Part shown: piece after piece, positions 1-10,671 of the stretch
Layout: each line of letters opens with the position of its first letter
Position numbering within the stretch: position 1 is the stretch's first letter
NCBI RefSeq assembly: GCF_904849725.1
Contig: NC_058522.1
Location: 438,927,529-438,991,528 of the forward strand
DNA length: 64,000 nt
Reading direction: 5' to 3'
From: Hordeum vulgare subsp. vulgare
Taxonomy: Eukaryota > Streptophyta > Magnoliopsida > Poales > Poaceae
The notes under the pieces: model-generated
Seen by the model: only the letters and a program-made list of their open reading frames with translations
Database searches by the model: none
What the model was told of the DNA's origin: nothing
Program-made: the position numbers and the translations under genes

Positions 1-1718
1 TAAATAGTTTTCTTTTTCTTTGTGTCAAGGTAGAAGATATTGGTTACAATGTCTAGTGGTTCTTACATGCTTACCTGTTTAGCTTTCAAAGAGCCATATT
101 ACTTTGTCTTCTCCTTTGTGTTGGCCTGCAGATTCAGCTTAGTCCAATGCGCTTATTATTGTTTTCATCTTTCGATCGTGCAAATGAAAGGCAACAATGA
201 TGATATATGATGAAGTAACTAAGACTGAAAAGATGGTATGAACTCTATCTATTTTGTTTTTGTAAATATGACTAGCTTGTCGACCCAGATTTAGCTTTGT
301 TGTGAGAGAACCATGTTTGCAATGACAACTTAGAGATCATAGTTTCTGATGCCATGCTTATTTAGCTGAGACCTTATAATGGTTTGTCTTGAATGCCAAC
401 ATAGATTTTGAGATGACTATGATGTAGTATGATACGATGGTATTCTCCTTTGAATTTTTCAAGTGGCTTGACTTGGCGCATGTTCATGCATGTAGTTGAA
501 ACAAAATCAACATAGCCTCTATGATGTTCGTGTTCATGGTGATTTATATCCTGTTCATGCTTGCATTCAATGTTAGTCAAACTCATTGCATCTTGATGAC
601 TGTTGTCGCTCTCTAGTTGGTCGCTTCCCAGTCTTTTGCTAGCCTTCACTCGTACTAAGCGGAATACTGCTTGTGCATCCACTTCCATAAACCCAAAACT
701 TTTTCCATGACAGTCCACCATACCTACCTATTTGCGGTATCTACCTGCCGTTCCAAGTAAATTTGCATGTGCCACTCTCTAAACCTTCAAGAAATAATAT
801 GTTTTGCATGCCCGAACCGCTCATGTGGTGACAGAGGGCTATTGGCATCTTCCATGCTAGGAGTATTATCCTCGACATGTGTTTATTCACAGTCATTCAC
901 GAGAAAGGGGCCGGTAATTGGAATGCCCAGTTCCACGCTTAAATAAAAAACATAACTGTAAAACAAGACCCCCCTGGATTGATGTTAGTATGGACGGTAC
1001 CCGAGGATTCGGCTAGCCGTGGAGTGTGATTGATTGGTGGTGGGGGAGTTAAAAGTTTACTTTTCCATTTGGGAACCGCCTATAGCATGAGTAGCATGGA
1101 AGATATTGAGAACTCTTGGTCATTGCGTTGACAATGAAAGCAAGCCACCCAAAATTATTATCTCTGTTTTCAAAGCTTGAGCTCTGGCACCTCTGCAAAT
1201 CAATGCTTCCCTCTGCGAAGGGCCTATCTATTTATTTTCCTGTTGAGTTATCCTCCTCTTATATAAGCACCAATTAGAGAGCACCTCTGTCATTTGTATG
1301 CTTTGCTTTTGATTGATATTGACTATGACTATGACTGGATCTTCGTTGCTATGAATTACAATGTTTAGTCAGCCCTGGATCTTTGAAAGTGCTCTGCATT
1401 TATGTTTTGCGGTCTCAGAAAGAGCTAGTGAGATACCACCTATTCATATTGCTTCACGCTTGTTTTGATTGAATTGTTGGTATCTGAAACTCATTATTAT
1501 TTGCTCGCTAGCTGATTATGCCATTGACATTAGTTTACCGTTAGACCTTTGTGTCATTTGCTTATGTGGTTAACTTGTGATCTTGCTGAAATTCTGGTTA
1601 CGAGTCAGACATAGTTGCAACAACAAGATCAAACAGAGTTTGTCAAAGTTGTTTCTTTCTCTCTCAGTTTGTCAACTGAGTTACTTGAGGACAAGCAAGG
1701 TTTTATGCTTGCGGGAGT

Positions 1719-3205
1719 TGATACGTCTCCATTGTATCTACTTTTCCAAACTCTTTTGCCCTTGTTTTCGACTCTAATTTGCATGATTTGAATGGAACTA
1801 ACCTGGACTGAAGTTGTTTTCAGCAGAATTGCCTTGGTGTTATTTTTGTGCAGAAATCAAAGTTCTCCAAACGTCCTGAAAATTTACGGGGAGCAGTTTT
1901 GGAAAATAAGAAAAATATCTGCGCCAAGTTCCACCTCAGGGGGTGGGCCAGTGGGCCACAAGCCCTGGCTCCGCCACCACCCACCTGGTGGTGGTGGGCA
2001 GGCTTGTGGGGCCCACACGGATCTGCCGCCCCCAATCTCAGGTCTATAAGATCCCTTTCGTCCCAGAAAAAATAAAAAGAGAAGTTTTTGTCACGTTTTC
2101 GATACGGAGGCGCCGCCACTACCTGTTCTTCATCTGGAGGGCAGATCTGGAGTCTGTCTCGGGCTACGGAGAGGGGGAATCGTCGCCATCGTCATCATCA
2201 ACCTTCTTCCCTCTCCAATTCCATGAAGCTCTTCGTCGTTCGTGAGTAATCTATTCGTAGGCTCGCTGGGCGGTGATGAGTAGGATGAGATCTATCATGT
2301 AATTGCGTTAGTTTTGATGGGGATCCATCCCTAGTATCCACTATGTTCTGAGATTGATGTTGCTACTACTTTGCCATGCTTAATGATTGTCACTAGGGCC
2401 CGAGTGCCATGATTTCAGATCTGAAATTATTATGTTGTCACCAATATATGTGTGTTTTAGATCCAATCTTGCAAGTTGTAGTTACCTACTATGTGTTATG
2501 ATGCGGCAACCCCGGAGTGACAATAACCGGAACCACTCCCGGTGAAGACCATAGTTTGAGGAGTTTACGTGTTCACCAAGTGCTAATGCGTTGGTCCGGT
2601 TCTTTATTAAAAGGAGAACCTTAATATCCCGTAGTTTCCTTTTGGACCCCGCTGCCACGGGAGGGATGGACAATAGATGTCATGCAAGTTCTCTTCCCTA
2701 AGCACGTATGACAACACATGGAATGCATGCCTACATCACACTGACGAATGGGAGCTAGCCACATATCTCTCCGTGTTATAACTATTGCATGATGAATATC
2801 ATCCAAAGAAATCACCGACCCATTGCCTACGAGTTTGTCCTACTGTTGCTGTTACTTGTCTTGCTCTGCTGCTGCTGCTACTATCGTTGCTACTGCTGTT
2901 ACTTGTTTTGCTCTGCTACTGCTACTACTGTTGCTATTACTGTCGCTTGCTACTGTTGCTACTTGCTACTGCTGTCACTACTGATGTTCCTTGCCGCTAC
3001 TATTGCTCGTTACACTGCCGTTACTCGCTACTTTGTTGTTACTACTGTGTTTGCAGATACTAATCTTTTAGGTGTGGTTCAATCTGACAAATTCAGCTGC
3101 TAATACTCGAGATATTCTCTCACCTCCTGCCTGGCTAACCAACAAATTGGGTCGAATACTCTACCCTCGAAAACTGCTGCGAACCCACGTGCTGGTGGGC
3201 CATCA
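1719..3205 (+). repeat. 3' LTR of element B (1487 bp)
   Basis: It starts TGATACGTCTCC and ends GGGCCATCA, matching the termini of the element A LTRs (TGATACGTCT...GGGACATCA). It carries the U3 inverted repeat at 1951-2016 and a TATA box at 2045-2050. A degenerate CTG/CTA/GTT trinucleotide-rich stretch at about 2830-3060 creates spurious poly-leucine reading frames. A TSD cannot be tested because the left end of the element is outside the window. Confidence 0.85.
1951..2050 (+). promoter_or_regulatory. U3 promoter module of LTR B: inverted repeat plus TATA box
   Basis: The left arm GTGGGCCACAAGCCC (1951-1965) is nearly the reverse complement of the right arm CAGGCTTGTGGGGCCCAC (1999-2016). 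Within the loop, CCACCACCCACC faces GGTGGTGGTGGG and could lengthen the stem. TATAAG lies at 2045-2050, 29 bp downstream. The arms contain GTGGGCC and GGGCCCAC, which resemble plant TCP/site II motifs. The same arrangement occurs in the A, F and G LTRs. Confidence 0.6.
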
Positions 3206-3280
3206 ACAACATTCTTCTAGTTTCATTACCGGGGAGTGCTAGCAGCATTCTTCTGGTGCCGTTGCAAGAGAAGGTTTGTT
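3206..3280 (+). other. Degraded PBS-like leader after LTR B
   Basis: Directly after the LTR, two units containing TTCTAG or TTCTGG are spaced about 40 bp apart: TTACCGGGGAG near 3222-3232 and TTCTGGTGCCGTTGC near 3251-3265. The second resembles the tRNA-Asp PBS (TGGCGCCGTTGCCGGGGA). A PBS belongs after a 5' LTR, yet the sequence left of this LTR is a 3' internal region. One LTR may therefore have been shared by two tandem copies. Confidence 0.5.
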
Positions 3281-4990
3281 GTCATCAGCATACGTCTAGC
3301 CATCTCCAGAGATTGCAATCACTAGGCCGTCGGACGTATCGACGGCCGACCGCTTCTCCCTGCGCCTCTCCTCGGCCGCCGGACGGCGGGCTGGCTAGGT
3401 AAGCGCCAGCTGGCTCCCGCCTGGCGCGTCGGTGCCCCGCGCGTGCTGTCAGTGCCCCGTGCATCACGTCGGCCCGCAGGTGCTGCCAGGGAGGGCGGAG
3501 GCCCGTCCAGCACCATCAGGTCGTCGTTGTCGTCCGTCCAGTCCTTAAGTCCCGCGGAGCCGCGTGGGGCCAAATGCGCATCGTCGGTGGGCACCTCCTC
3601 CTCTTCATCTTCGTCGGCCGTGGCCGTCATCGCTGCAGAATTCTCTAGGGCGTCCGAGTCCCTGCCATCGGAGTTGTAATCAACGGCGTCAGACTACGAG
3701 CGGTCCAGCTGGAATGCTGCGGGTTCAGGCCGTCCGACGTGTTCTGCCTGCTGAACAGCTGGGGGCAAAATAAAGGTTCGCGTGAGAAGTACCATACCCA
3801 CGAAAATAACAGCGACAACCGACAGGAGGACTTACCGTAGGTGCTGGGTTGTCGCGGCTATACGGCACCATGCCAAACTGCGAGACGGGCTCGTCCAACT
3901 GGAAGTTGGTGATGCGATTGACACGGGCGGCCACCTTGTGCATCGGCAACTCCACCGTCCACAGTCGGTAGGGATCCCTGTGGCCGCCCATGTCACAGAT
4001 GCGGTGCGCGGGGGCCCTCAGGGGCGCCACCCGGCACACGTGAGGGCGGCCACGATGTCCGGGCCAGTTAGGCCGGCCGACGAGAAGCTCTTCAGTCGGC
4101 CGACCATCGCCGACAGCTCCTCGAAATCTTTCTTGAGCCTCCATTTCTTCTCGACCGCGGGCTGGTCGACGAAGGCTGGAGGCCGACCCAGTCGCGCGTC
4201 TCGTCGAGGTTGCGGACGTAGAAGAATGTCAGTTGCCACTTCTTGCAGGACTCTTTGAACTTCATCTTCGGGAACGGTGGCCCTTGGCGCCGGTACAACA
4301 CGACCCCGCCGCAGGCATGGGGCGTCCCGTCCTTGTGCTTGAGGGCGCAGAATTAGTAGAAATGACGGAAGAGGGAGGTGAAAGGGCGAAAGCCCAGGTA
4401 CCCCTCGCACAGCATGGTGAAGCACGAGAGGTATAACACGATGTTAAACCCCAGGTGGTGCATGTGGAGGCCAAAGACCGAGAGGAAGTGTCGGAGGAAT
4501 GAACTCACCGGCAACTCGAGGCCGACGAGGAAGTGCGACCCAAAGACCACTTGTTCTCCCTCGCGCGGCTGCGGCGAAAGCTCGCCCTCCGGCGCGCGGG
4601 CCTCGACTAGGTTCGCTTCGGGGATCCTCCGCGACTGGCGGAGATACTCGATGTGGTGGGGGTGATGTTGGATCCCTCCCACGACCCGGACGACACGTCC
4701 AGCATCGACATGACTGCGAGCATCGGCGACAGACGGGAGGAGAAGAGCGCTACGGGCGCGTGGAGGGAGGTAGGAGATGGAGGGGCGCTGCGGGCGCGAG
4801 GAGGAAGAAGGAGGAGAGCACGAAGGGGACGGGGTAGGTGCAACTGAGCCCCCCTCGCCCCCTTTTAAAGCCCGGGAAGGCCAGGAGGCAAGGGGGTCGG
4901 TTGCGTCGCGATCCCCTCCACTCCCCCGCATTACGAGCACATTTAGTGCGCACGGGATCCCAACGGGCGGAAGTGGTCGCAATAAATCCG
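3281..4990 (-). pseudogene. Decayed 'putative gypsy type transposon' (Transposase_28-like) gene
   Basis: Read from about 4990 down, translated pieces in different frames match the N-terminal domain found in grass transposon proteins. They include segments such as VVFGSHFLVGLELPVSSFLR, FTMLCEGYLGFRPF (4353-4600) and KWQLTFFYVRNLDETRDW (4092-4301). A third frame carries EKKWRLKKDFEELSAMVGRL (4018-4190). A stop (TAG) near 4352 and at least one frameshift near 4180 break the frame. Downstream, 3322-3630 encodes an acidic DEDEEEE tail typical of this group. A likely minus-strand intron lies at 3759-3835 (GGTAAGT donor, CCCCCAG acceptor). Such proteins are usually carried by non-autonomous Gypsy-related elements, but no LTR pair belonging to this one is visible. 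Assignment is by memory of the domain. Confidence 0.6.
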
Positions 4991-5892
4991 GGTGCGTGGG
5001 CCGAGGCGTGTTCGGACGGGCCTGGGAAATCGTGTTATCGCGGGGCTAGTGGCGGGCCCAACGCAGGCCCCGGGGTGCCACGTGGCTTGCCCAATCGACG
5101 GAAGAGGCGAGGCATCGCGACCGGCTGCGGTCCGGCTTGCCACGTGATCGGCCAGCCGCGACAGCGTCCGGCCGCTCAGCGGCTCCCCGTCACCCGAGCC
5201 GAGTGGAGGCTCGGAGCCACCTGCACGACGTGGCCGGCAAAATTAGGAAGGTCTTTCAAGATGGGGAGGGGTGAAACCGTTGGCCCCCCTCGGCCGAATA
5301 CCTCCGGACCCCCAATGGTTTCAGGTGTTACTGACGGGGATATTGCCCTAGGCATATTAAAAGCGGAGATTACCAAACTCCAAGACATTTAGGGGGCCAC
5401 CTGGCCCCCGAGGCCGGCTGGCGATGGCCGGCCCAACTGCTGGGCTGGCTGGCCGTGGCCGGCCCATACCCATGGTCGGCCACACCCCCACGCCACGAGC
5501 ATGGCCGGCTGGTGGCAGCCGGCCTACTTCACCCCGTGCCCCTCCAGCGGTAGGGCACAGTACCGCCGGCCGGCTCGCTGGATGCCAGACGCACAAACCG
5601 CCCTATCCCATCTGGTCGTACGGGCAACAGTGTCGCCCGATGTAGGCTACGGCATAGCGGTGTAAAGGTGCCGTCAGCAGGGCACAAGAGGCCTAGGCGG
5701 CACCGACACCAGCCAATCGACATCATCTTGTAGCCGTCATCATACTTCGTGCACACACCCTCCACGGCGAGCGCACCGTCCGTCGGTAGCACGAGCCGAC
5801 AGGCCCCATGACAAGACCCGGCAGCCGGCGGGCCCCCGAGGCCAGCCAGAGACTGCTAGCCGGGTCCCACTGGCGATCTTATCCCCAACACT
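4991..5892. other. GC-rich region without a convincing gene
   Basis: This stretch lies upstream of the decayed minus-strand transposon gene and is probably its leader or promoter region. It includes a repetitive GGCCGGC/TGGCCGGC-rich stretch at about 5399-5520. Open frames on both strands are low-complexity by-products of the GC content. I see no LTR, TIR or RNA gene. Confidence 0.4.
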
Positions 5893-5897
5893 GTAAC

Positions 5898-8800
5898 TAT
5901 GACAACCCGAGACCGATGTTCCAGAAGATTCCCCTTCTATTCCGTTTTCGTCGTGTGACTTATTTTATTTGTCGCATCATCATCACATCATGCGCATCAT
6001 CTGCATTGCATCGGCATCCCGTTGCCGCCAGTTTTCAAACATGCATCCATTGTTAGTTGCCGGGTCTCTCCGTTCTCGTCGTTGTCCGTTCTAAGCCCGA
6101 CCACACTCGCACGCGCCCGCGACATCGTTTAAATCTTGTTTTTAAAAGTGTGTATAAAACTTCCTCTGTTTGGGTTGAAACTTGACGTGCGTTCTTATTT
6201 TAATATAGGTAGGTCGCGTGTCAGATTTCGTCGCAATCGGAGTCCGTCTCGTACCTGAATGGTCGACCGTAGCAGAATTGTTCGAATCCGACCACGCAGT
6301 TGAAACCGGGGCGGAATTCTGCTAAACCTAGCCCCCCTTCCCTATTTAAACAGCCCCACCTACCTAATCTAGCCCTCACTCTCTCTCCTCCTCGTTTTCC
6401 GCGCCACCCCACCAAACCCTAGCCTCCGTGTCTCCCTCTTGCACCCGCCGGCCGGCCGGGCCTGAACCAAGCCTGTCGACGCCCATCTGGACCCGACCCC
6501 GAGCTCCCTGGCCGCTCCTCGCATGGCAGCCTCGAGCTCCCCACGGCCCTGCTCTTGCCGAGCTCCTCCCGGTCGAGAGCCCCTGCTCCCGTGCATTGGA
6601 GCTGCCCTTGTCGTTGGCCGCCGCCCACCGGGATCTCGCCGGATCCGGTCGCCGCGCCCTCGCGTGCGCCTTCCGCCGCCGGCAGCCCCTGCTCCCGCGC
6701 TCCGCTAGCCCCACGCCGCCGCCCCTACGCGACTCACCACCAACCTGCCTGCCCCATCATCACCGGCCGCCCGAGCCGCTCGTCGGCGTGCTGCGGGGCA
6801 CCGGCGTCGCCCTCGCCCCTTGCCTAGGTGCAGCGAGCCGTCGGTCTGCGCCGCTCGGGGTCGAGCAGGAGACGGACGCCCGATCGGGCGCGTTGACCGT
6901 GCCACCAACCGCTCGCGAGCTGGGCCCCGTGCCGGCCCAGGCCAGCTCGGCCCACCCAATTAGTTTAGATTCGGCCCGTTAGTAATTTGTTTAGGTTTAG
7001 GATTTAATTCCTTTTCAAGGTTTAGCTATATATTAAAACGTCCGTAACTTTTAATTCGTATGTCGGATCGGAACGTATTGAATATGTAACTCATGTAGAA
7101 TTTTGCGTAGATTACGATTTTGCAATTTGCATAAATGTTTGAAGTAGTTTGACCCTCCAAATGCCTAGTTTTGCGTGCTGTCCCAGTAGGAGTTGTTCCG
7201 TATTTATTTTACGTGCGAGTCCGGATTGCTCAAACTCCATAGATAAAATGCTCATGTTTTAGGGACCCTTTGCCATGTATTTTAGAGTAATCGTTGGTAT
7301 TTTTGCATGTACGATTCCGAACCTAGTTTGCTATACCGTGTTTAGGACATTATCTCGCATATACGCGTGGCGATATTCTTGTGTTGCAACCCCTCATGTT
7401 ATATATGTTTTTGGGGTAGAAAATTCCATAGAATTTAACTGTGCCTTTAGTTTTAGCTTTTGAGCAAGTTAGTTTGCGTGATATTTTGCCATGTTGCCCT
7501 TTTGTTTATTTTTTGGGATCTATTCCGTGCTTGATATGATTAAGTTGTCAACTAGAGATTTGCCCTTGGATGTGTAGGCTAGCCACTGGTATTTTTGGTT
7601 GCAATATAAATCCATGTTTAGGTATGGTTTGCTCACTCTCAACTTGCTAGGAAATAGTGTTGTTTCGGAGGGCTGAAATATTTCTAAGTCTGAGATCTGT
7701 TATATTCTGTTGCTGTCTTTGCATGAGTTTATCTCGTGATCTATATCTCTTTTGAGGTTGGTGCAATGGAGTTAGTTATGGACGTTAGGATTCTCTAGCA
7801 TGCTGTAAATTTTCATGCCATCTGGACTCCCGTAGCTTATGGTTTTGCTGCTGTCAATATGCCTTCAGATCGAAAACTGCAGTTTCATAAACTTTTATTT
7901 TCACTAAGTCTCGAAGTGTGTGTGAGATGCCCTTTTGTGACTTCTTTTCCTAGTGATCCATGCTTCCATGCTAGGTGTGGTTAGTTGTATGTTGTAGTGT
8001 GTCTTTCCCTCTGTCGTCTCATGCCTTGTTTGAGCCTTTTGGATTTATGTAGCTCGTCGTTGTGGGGTGTAGAAAATGCTATGTGGCTGATTTTGGCAGA
8101 TTGTAGTGATTTCTTGTTTAGCTCGTAGTTGTTGAACCGTTGCTCCGTTTTGATCGTATCATGTATGAAACTTGCTTAGAATCTCGTGTAGTTTCTTATT
8201 ATTTGCTGGTTGTATGTTTTGAAGTGCTTGTGACTGTCGTTGCACACATATTGCATTCATGCCATCATATCTTGTGGTGCTCGTATCTTTTGAACCGTAG
8301 CTTCGTTGGAGATGTTCTCTATGTGTAAATTGCTTGTAACGATGCGTAGAATCATGTGAAACTATTTTTGTTGTTGTTTAACAACTATTAAAACATGTTA
8401 GCTCAGATCTTGACAGAATTGTAAATTAACATGTGAGGTCGTCTCGGAGGTGCTATATGTCATTTCCGACCTCATTTGAAATGCCTAGATAGGTAGTTTA
8501 ATTACGCTTCACCTCTTGCCATGTGTAACCACATTTAATATTGTCGAGTAAATAATCGGGATAGAACTAAATAACTCCTATCTGGAGTTTCGTCAATATG
8601 CAACTCGTTGCATATTGGACTTCACTTAATGTGTAGTGTTTGATTGTTGTAAATTGCCATGCCGTGTCTTGCACATATTCACATGTTCATGCATCATATG
8701 TGGATTGCATCTTGTCGTGCATATGCCGTGGTGAATATCTTGTGTTGATTCTTGTTTCCGGTTTGCTTCATCTCGATAGAGTTCCGCAAGCGTGTCAGAT

Positions 8801-9040
8801 TGTGAGGACCCATTTGACTACGTCAGTTCGTCTGCTTCAGGGAGTCATTCTTCTTCCAAGCGGGATCTCAGGCAAGATGACCATTTCACCAGATACCATT
8901 ACTAGCATCGCCATGCTAGTATTATCGTTTTTGTCGCTATCTCTCGTTGCCTACCTCATGTTAAATAGTAGCCTCTCAACAATGCCATGAAAACCTTCAA
9001 CCTGTTCACAACCTAGTAAACCACTGATTGGCTATGTTAC
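5898..9040 (+). mobile_element. Large chromovirus-type LTR C1, left segment (split by element A)
   Basis: The segment starts TATGACAACCC, a one-base variant of the TGTGACAACCC start of the related LTR C2. It aligns to C2 (42476-45877) along its whole length. The alignment breaks at GGCTATGTTAC, where element A sits, and resumes at 18743. C1 lacks two blocks present in C2: one near 6275 (about 120 bp) and one near 6955 (about 170 bp, between short GGCCCA-like repeats). C2 lacks about 39 bp that C1 has near 7880. A TATA-like TATTTAAA at 6343-6350 precedes a gene-like GC-rich leader. Bases 5893-5897 (GTAAC) would be the TSD, but the partner end is not in the window. No coding gene is supported. 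Confidence 0.8.
6343..6350 (+). promoter_or_regulatory. TATA box of LTR C1
   Basis: TATTTAAA is conserved at the matching position in C2 (43041-43048). It is followed about 30 bp later by a CT-rich start region and AAACCCTAGCC, as in plant 5' leaders. Confidence 0.55.
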
Positions 9041-10593
9041 TGATACGTCTCTGTCGTATCTACTTTTTCGAACTCTTTTGCCCTTGTTTTGGACTCTAAT
9101 TTGCATGATTTGAATGGAACTAAGCCGGACTGACGCTCTTTTCAGCAGAATTGCCATGGTGTTGTTTTTGTGCAGAAATGAAAGTTCTCGGAAAGTCCTG
9201 AAAATTTACGGAGATTTTTTCTGGGATAAGAGAAAAATACCTGCACAAAGATCCACGTGAGGGGGCGTGCCAGTGGGCCACAAGCCCCTGGGCCGCGGCC
9301 ACCCCCTATGGCCGCGCCATGAGGGCTTGTGGGGTCCACGTGCCACCACCGCCACCAATCTTAGTTATATATCTTCCGTTTCGCCTGAAAAAAAATCAGA
9401 GAGAAGGTTTCATCACGTTTTGCGATACGGAGGCGCCGCCACATCATGTTCTTCATCTAGAGGGCAGATCTGGAGTCCGTTTCGAGCTCCGGAGAGGGGA
9501 AATCGTTGTCATCGTCATCATCAACCTTTCTCCATCGACAATTCCATGATGCTCTTCATCGTTCGTGAGTAATCTCATCATAGGCTTGCTGGACGGTGAT
9601 GACTTGGATGAGATCTATCATGTAATCGAGTTAATTCTTGACGGGGATTGATCCCTGGTATCCACTATGTTCTAGATTGATGTTGCTACTACTTGGCTTT
9701 GCTTAATGCTTGTCACTAGGGCCCGAGTGCCATGATTTCAGATCTGAACCTATTATGTTGTCGCCAATATATGTGTGTTTTAGATCCTATCTTGCAAGTT
9801 GTAGTCACCTACTATGTGTTATGACCCGACAACCCTGGAGTGACAATAGCCGGAACCACTCCCGGAGATGACCATGGTATGAGGAGTTCATGTATTCACC
9901 GCGTGTTAATGCGTTGGTCCGGTCTTTATTAAAAGGAGAACCTTAATATCCCTTAGTTTCCATTAGGACCCCTCTGCCACGGGAGGGATGGACAATAGAT
10001 GTCATGCAAGTTCTTTTCCCTAAGCACGTATGACTACATACGGAATACATGCCTACATTAGATTGATGAACGGGAGCTAGTCACATATCTCTCCGTGTTA
10101 TAGATGTTACATGATGAATCACATCCGTCACACTCATCCATCACCGATCCACTGCCTACGAGTCTTTTACTACTGGTTCTCGCTACGTTACTTTGCCTAG
10201 GCTTGTCCCTTGCTACAAGAGGGATTGGGCCACTCTACTGCTGTCACTTTGCTGCTGTTACTTGTTACTTTGCTGCTGCTACTACTACTGTTCCTTGCTA
10301 CTCTACTGTTACTTCTTGCAAGATTTTGTTGGCGTTAACATCCCGTCAACAAGGCTTTTTCTGGGCTGATGCTGGGGATTGTCAAAGCTTTTTCTGGTGT
10401 CGTTGCTATCATACTACCTTGCTACTGATACTTTGCTTGTAGACACTAATCTTTCAGGTGTGGTTGAATTGACAACTCAACTGCTAATACTTGAGAATAT
10501 TCTTTAGTTTCCCCTTGTGAGCGAATAAATAAATTTGGGTTGAATACTCTACCCTCGAAAACTGATGCGATCCCATACGCTTGTGGGACATCA
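9041..10593 (+). repeat. 5' LTR of element A
   Basis: It contains the U3 inverted repeat (9273-9339) and a TATA box TATATAT (9366-9372). A trinucleotide-rich segment lies at about 10160-10320. PBS-like motifs inside the LTR start at 10362 and 10395. It is followed by the real PBS. Confidence 0.92.
9273..9372 (+). promoter_or_regulatory. U3 promoter module of 5' LTR A
   Basis: The left arm GTGGGCCACAAGCCC (9273-9287) pairs with the right arm GGGCTTGTGGGGTCCAC (9323-9339). Inner GGCCGCGGCC and GGCCGCGCC stretches can extend the stem. TATATAT follows at 9366-9372, 27 bp from the right arm. The 3' LTR repeats the layout (arms 17421-17435 and 17472-17487; TATAT at 17516-17520). Confidence 0.6.
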
Positions 10594-10603
10594 AAGCTTT
10601 TTC

Positions 10604-10621
10604 TAGCGCCGTTGCCGGGGA
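10604..10621 (+). other. Primer-binding site of element A (tRNA-Asp)
   Basis: TAGCGCCGTTGCCGGGGA matches 17 of 18 bases of the reverse complement of the 3' end of plant tRNA-Asp(GUC), counting the CCA end. It lies 10 bases after the 5' LTR. Confidence 0.85.
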
Positions 10622-10671
10622 GGCACAACTATATTCTCTGAGTCACTTGGGATTGACGTCTACTGATCACT

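Larger units (their letters stand above)
1..3205 (+). mobile_element. Gypsy LTR retrotransposon B, 3' part only
   Basis: The window opens inside the untranslated 3' internal region of a Gypsy element. Bases 1-1718 align by eye, with scattered substitutions, to 15468-17188 of element A, so B and A are the same family. No coding sequence of B is in the window. A 3' LTR follows at 1719-3205. The polypurine tract just before the LTR is degraded: GCGGGAGT, where A has TAGGGAGT. The family resembles the Athila-lineage elements of Triticeae (Sabrina/WHAM/Fatima-like, from memory). B looks older than A because its LTR differs clearly in the hairpin loop and in the trinucleotide-rich 3' half. Confidence 0.85.

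Noticed and set aside
2785..3103. Overlapping plus-strand frames rich in leucine and cysteine
   Set aside because: They translate a CTG/CTA trinucleotide-rich part of LTR B in two frames; no domain and no conservation.
6428..6982. 184-residue proline/arginine-rich frame in LTR C1, and its counterpart near 43404-43760
   Set aside because: A by-product of a GC-rich leader; frames differ between C1 and C2 and other frames are equally open.
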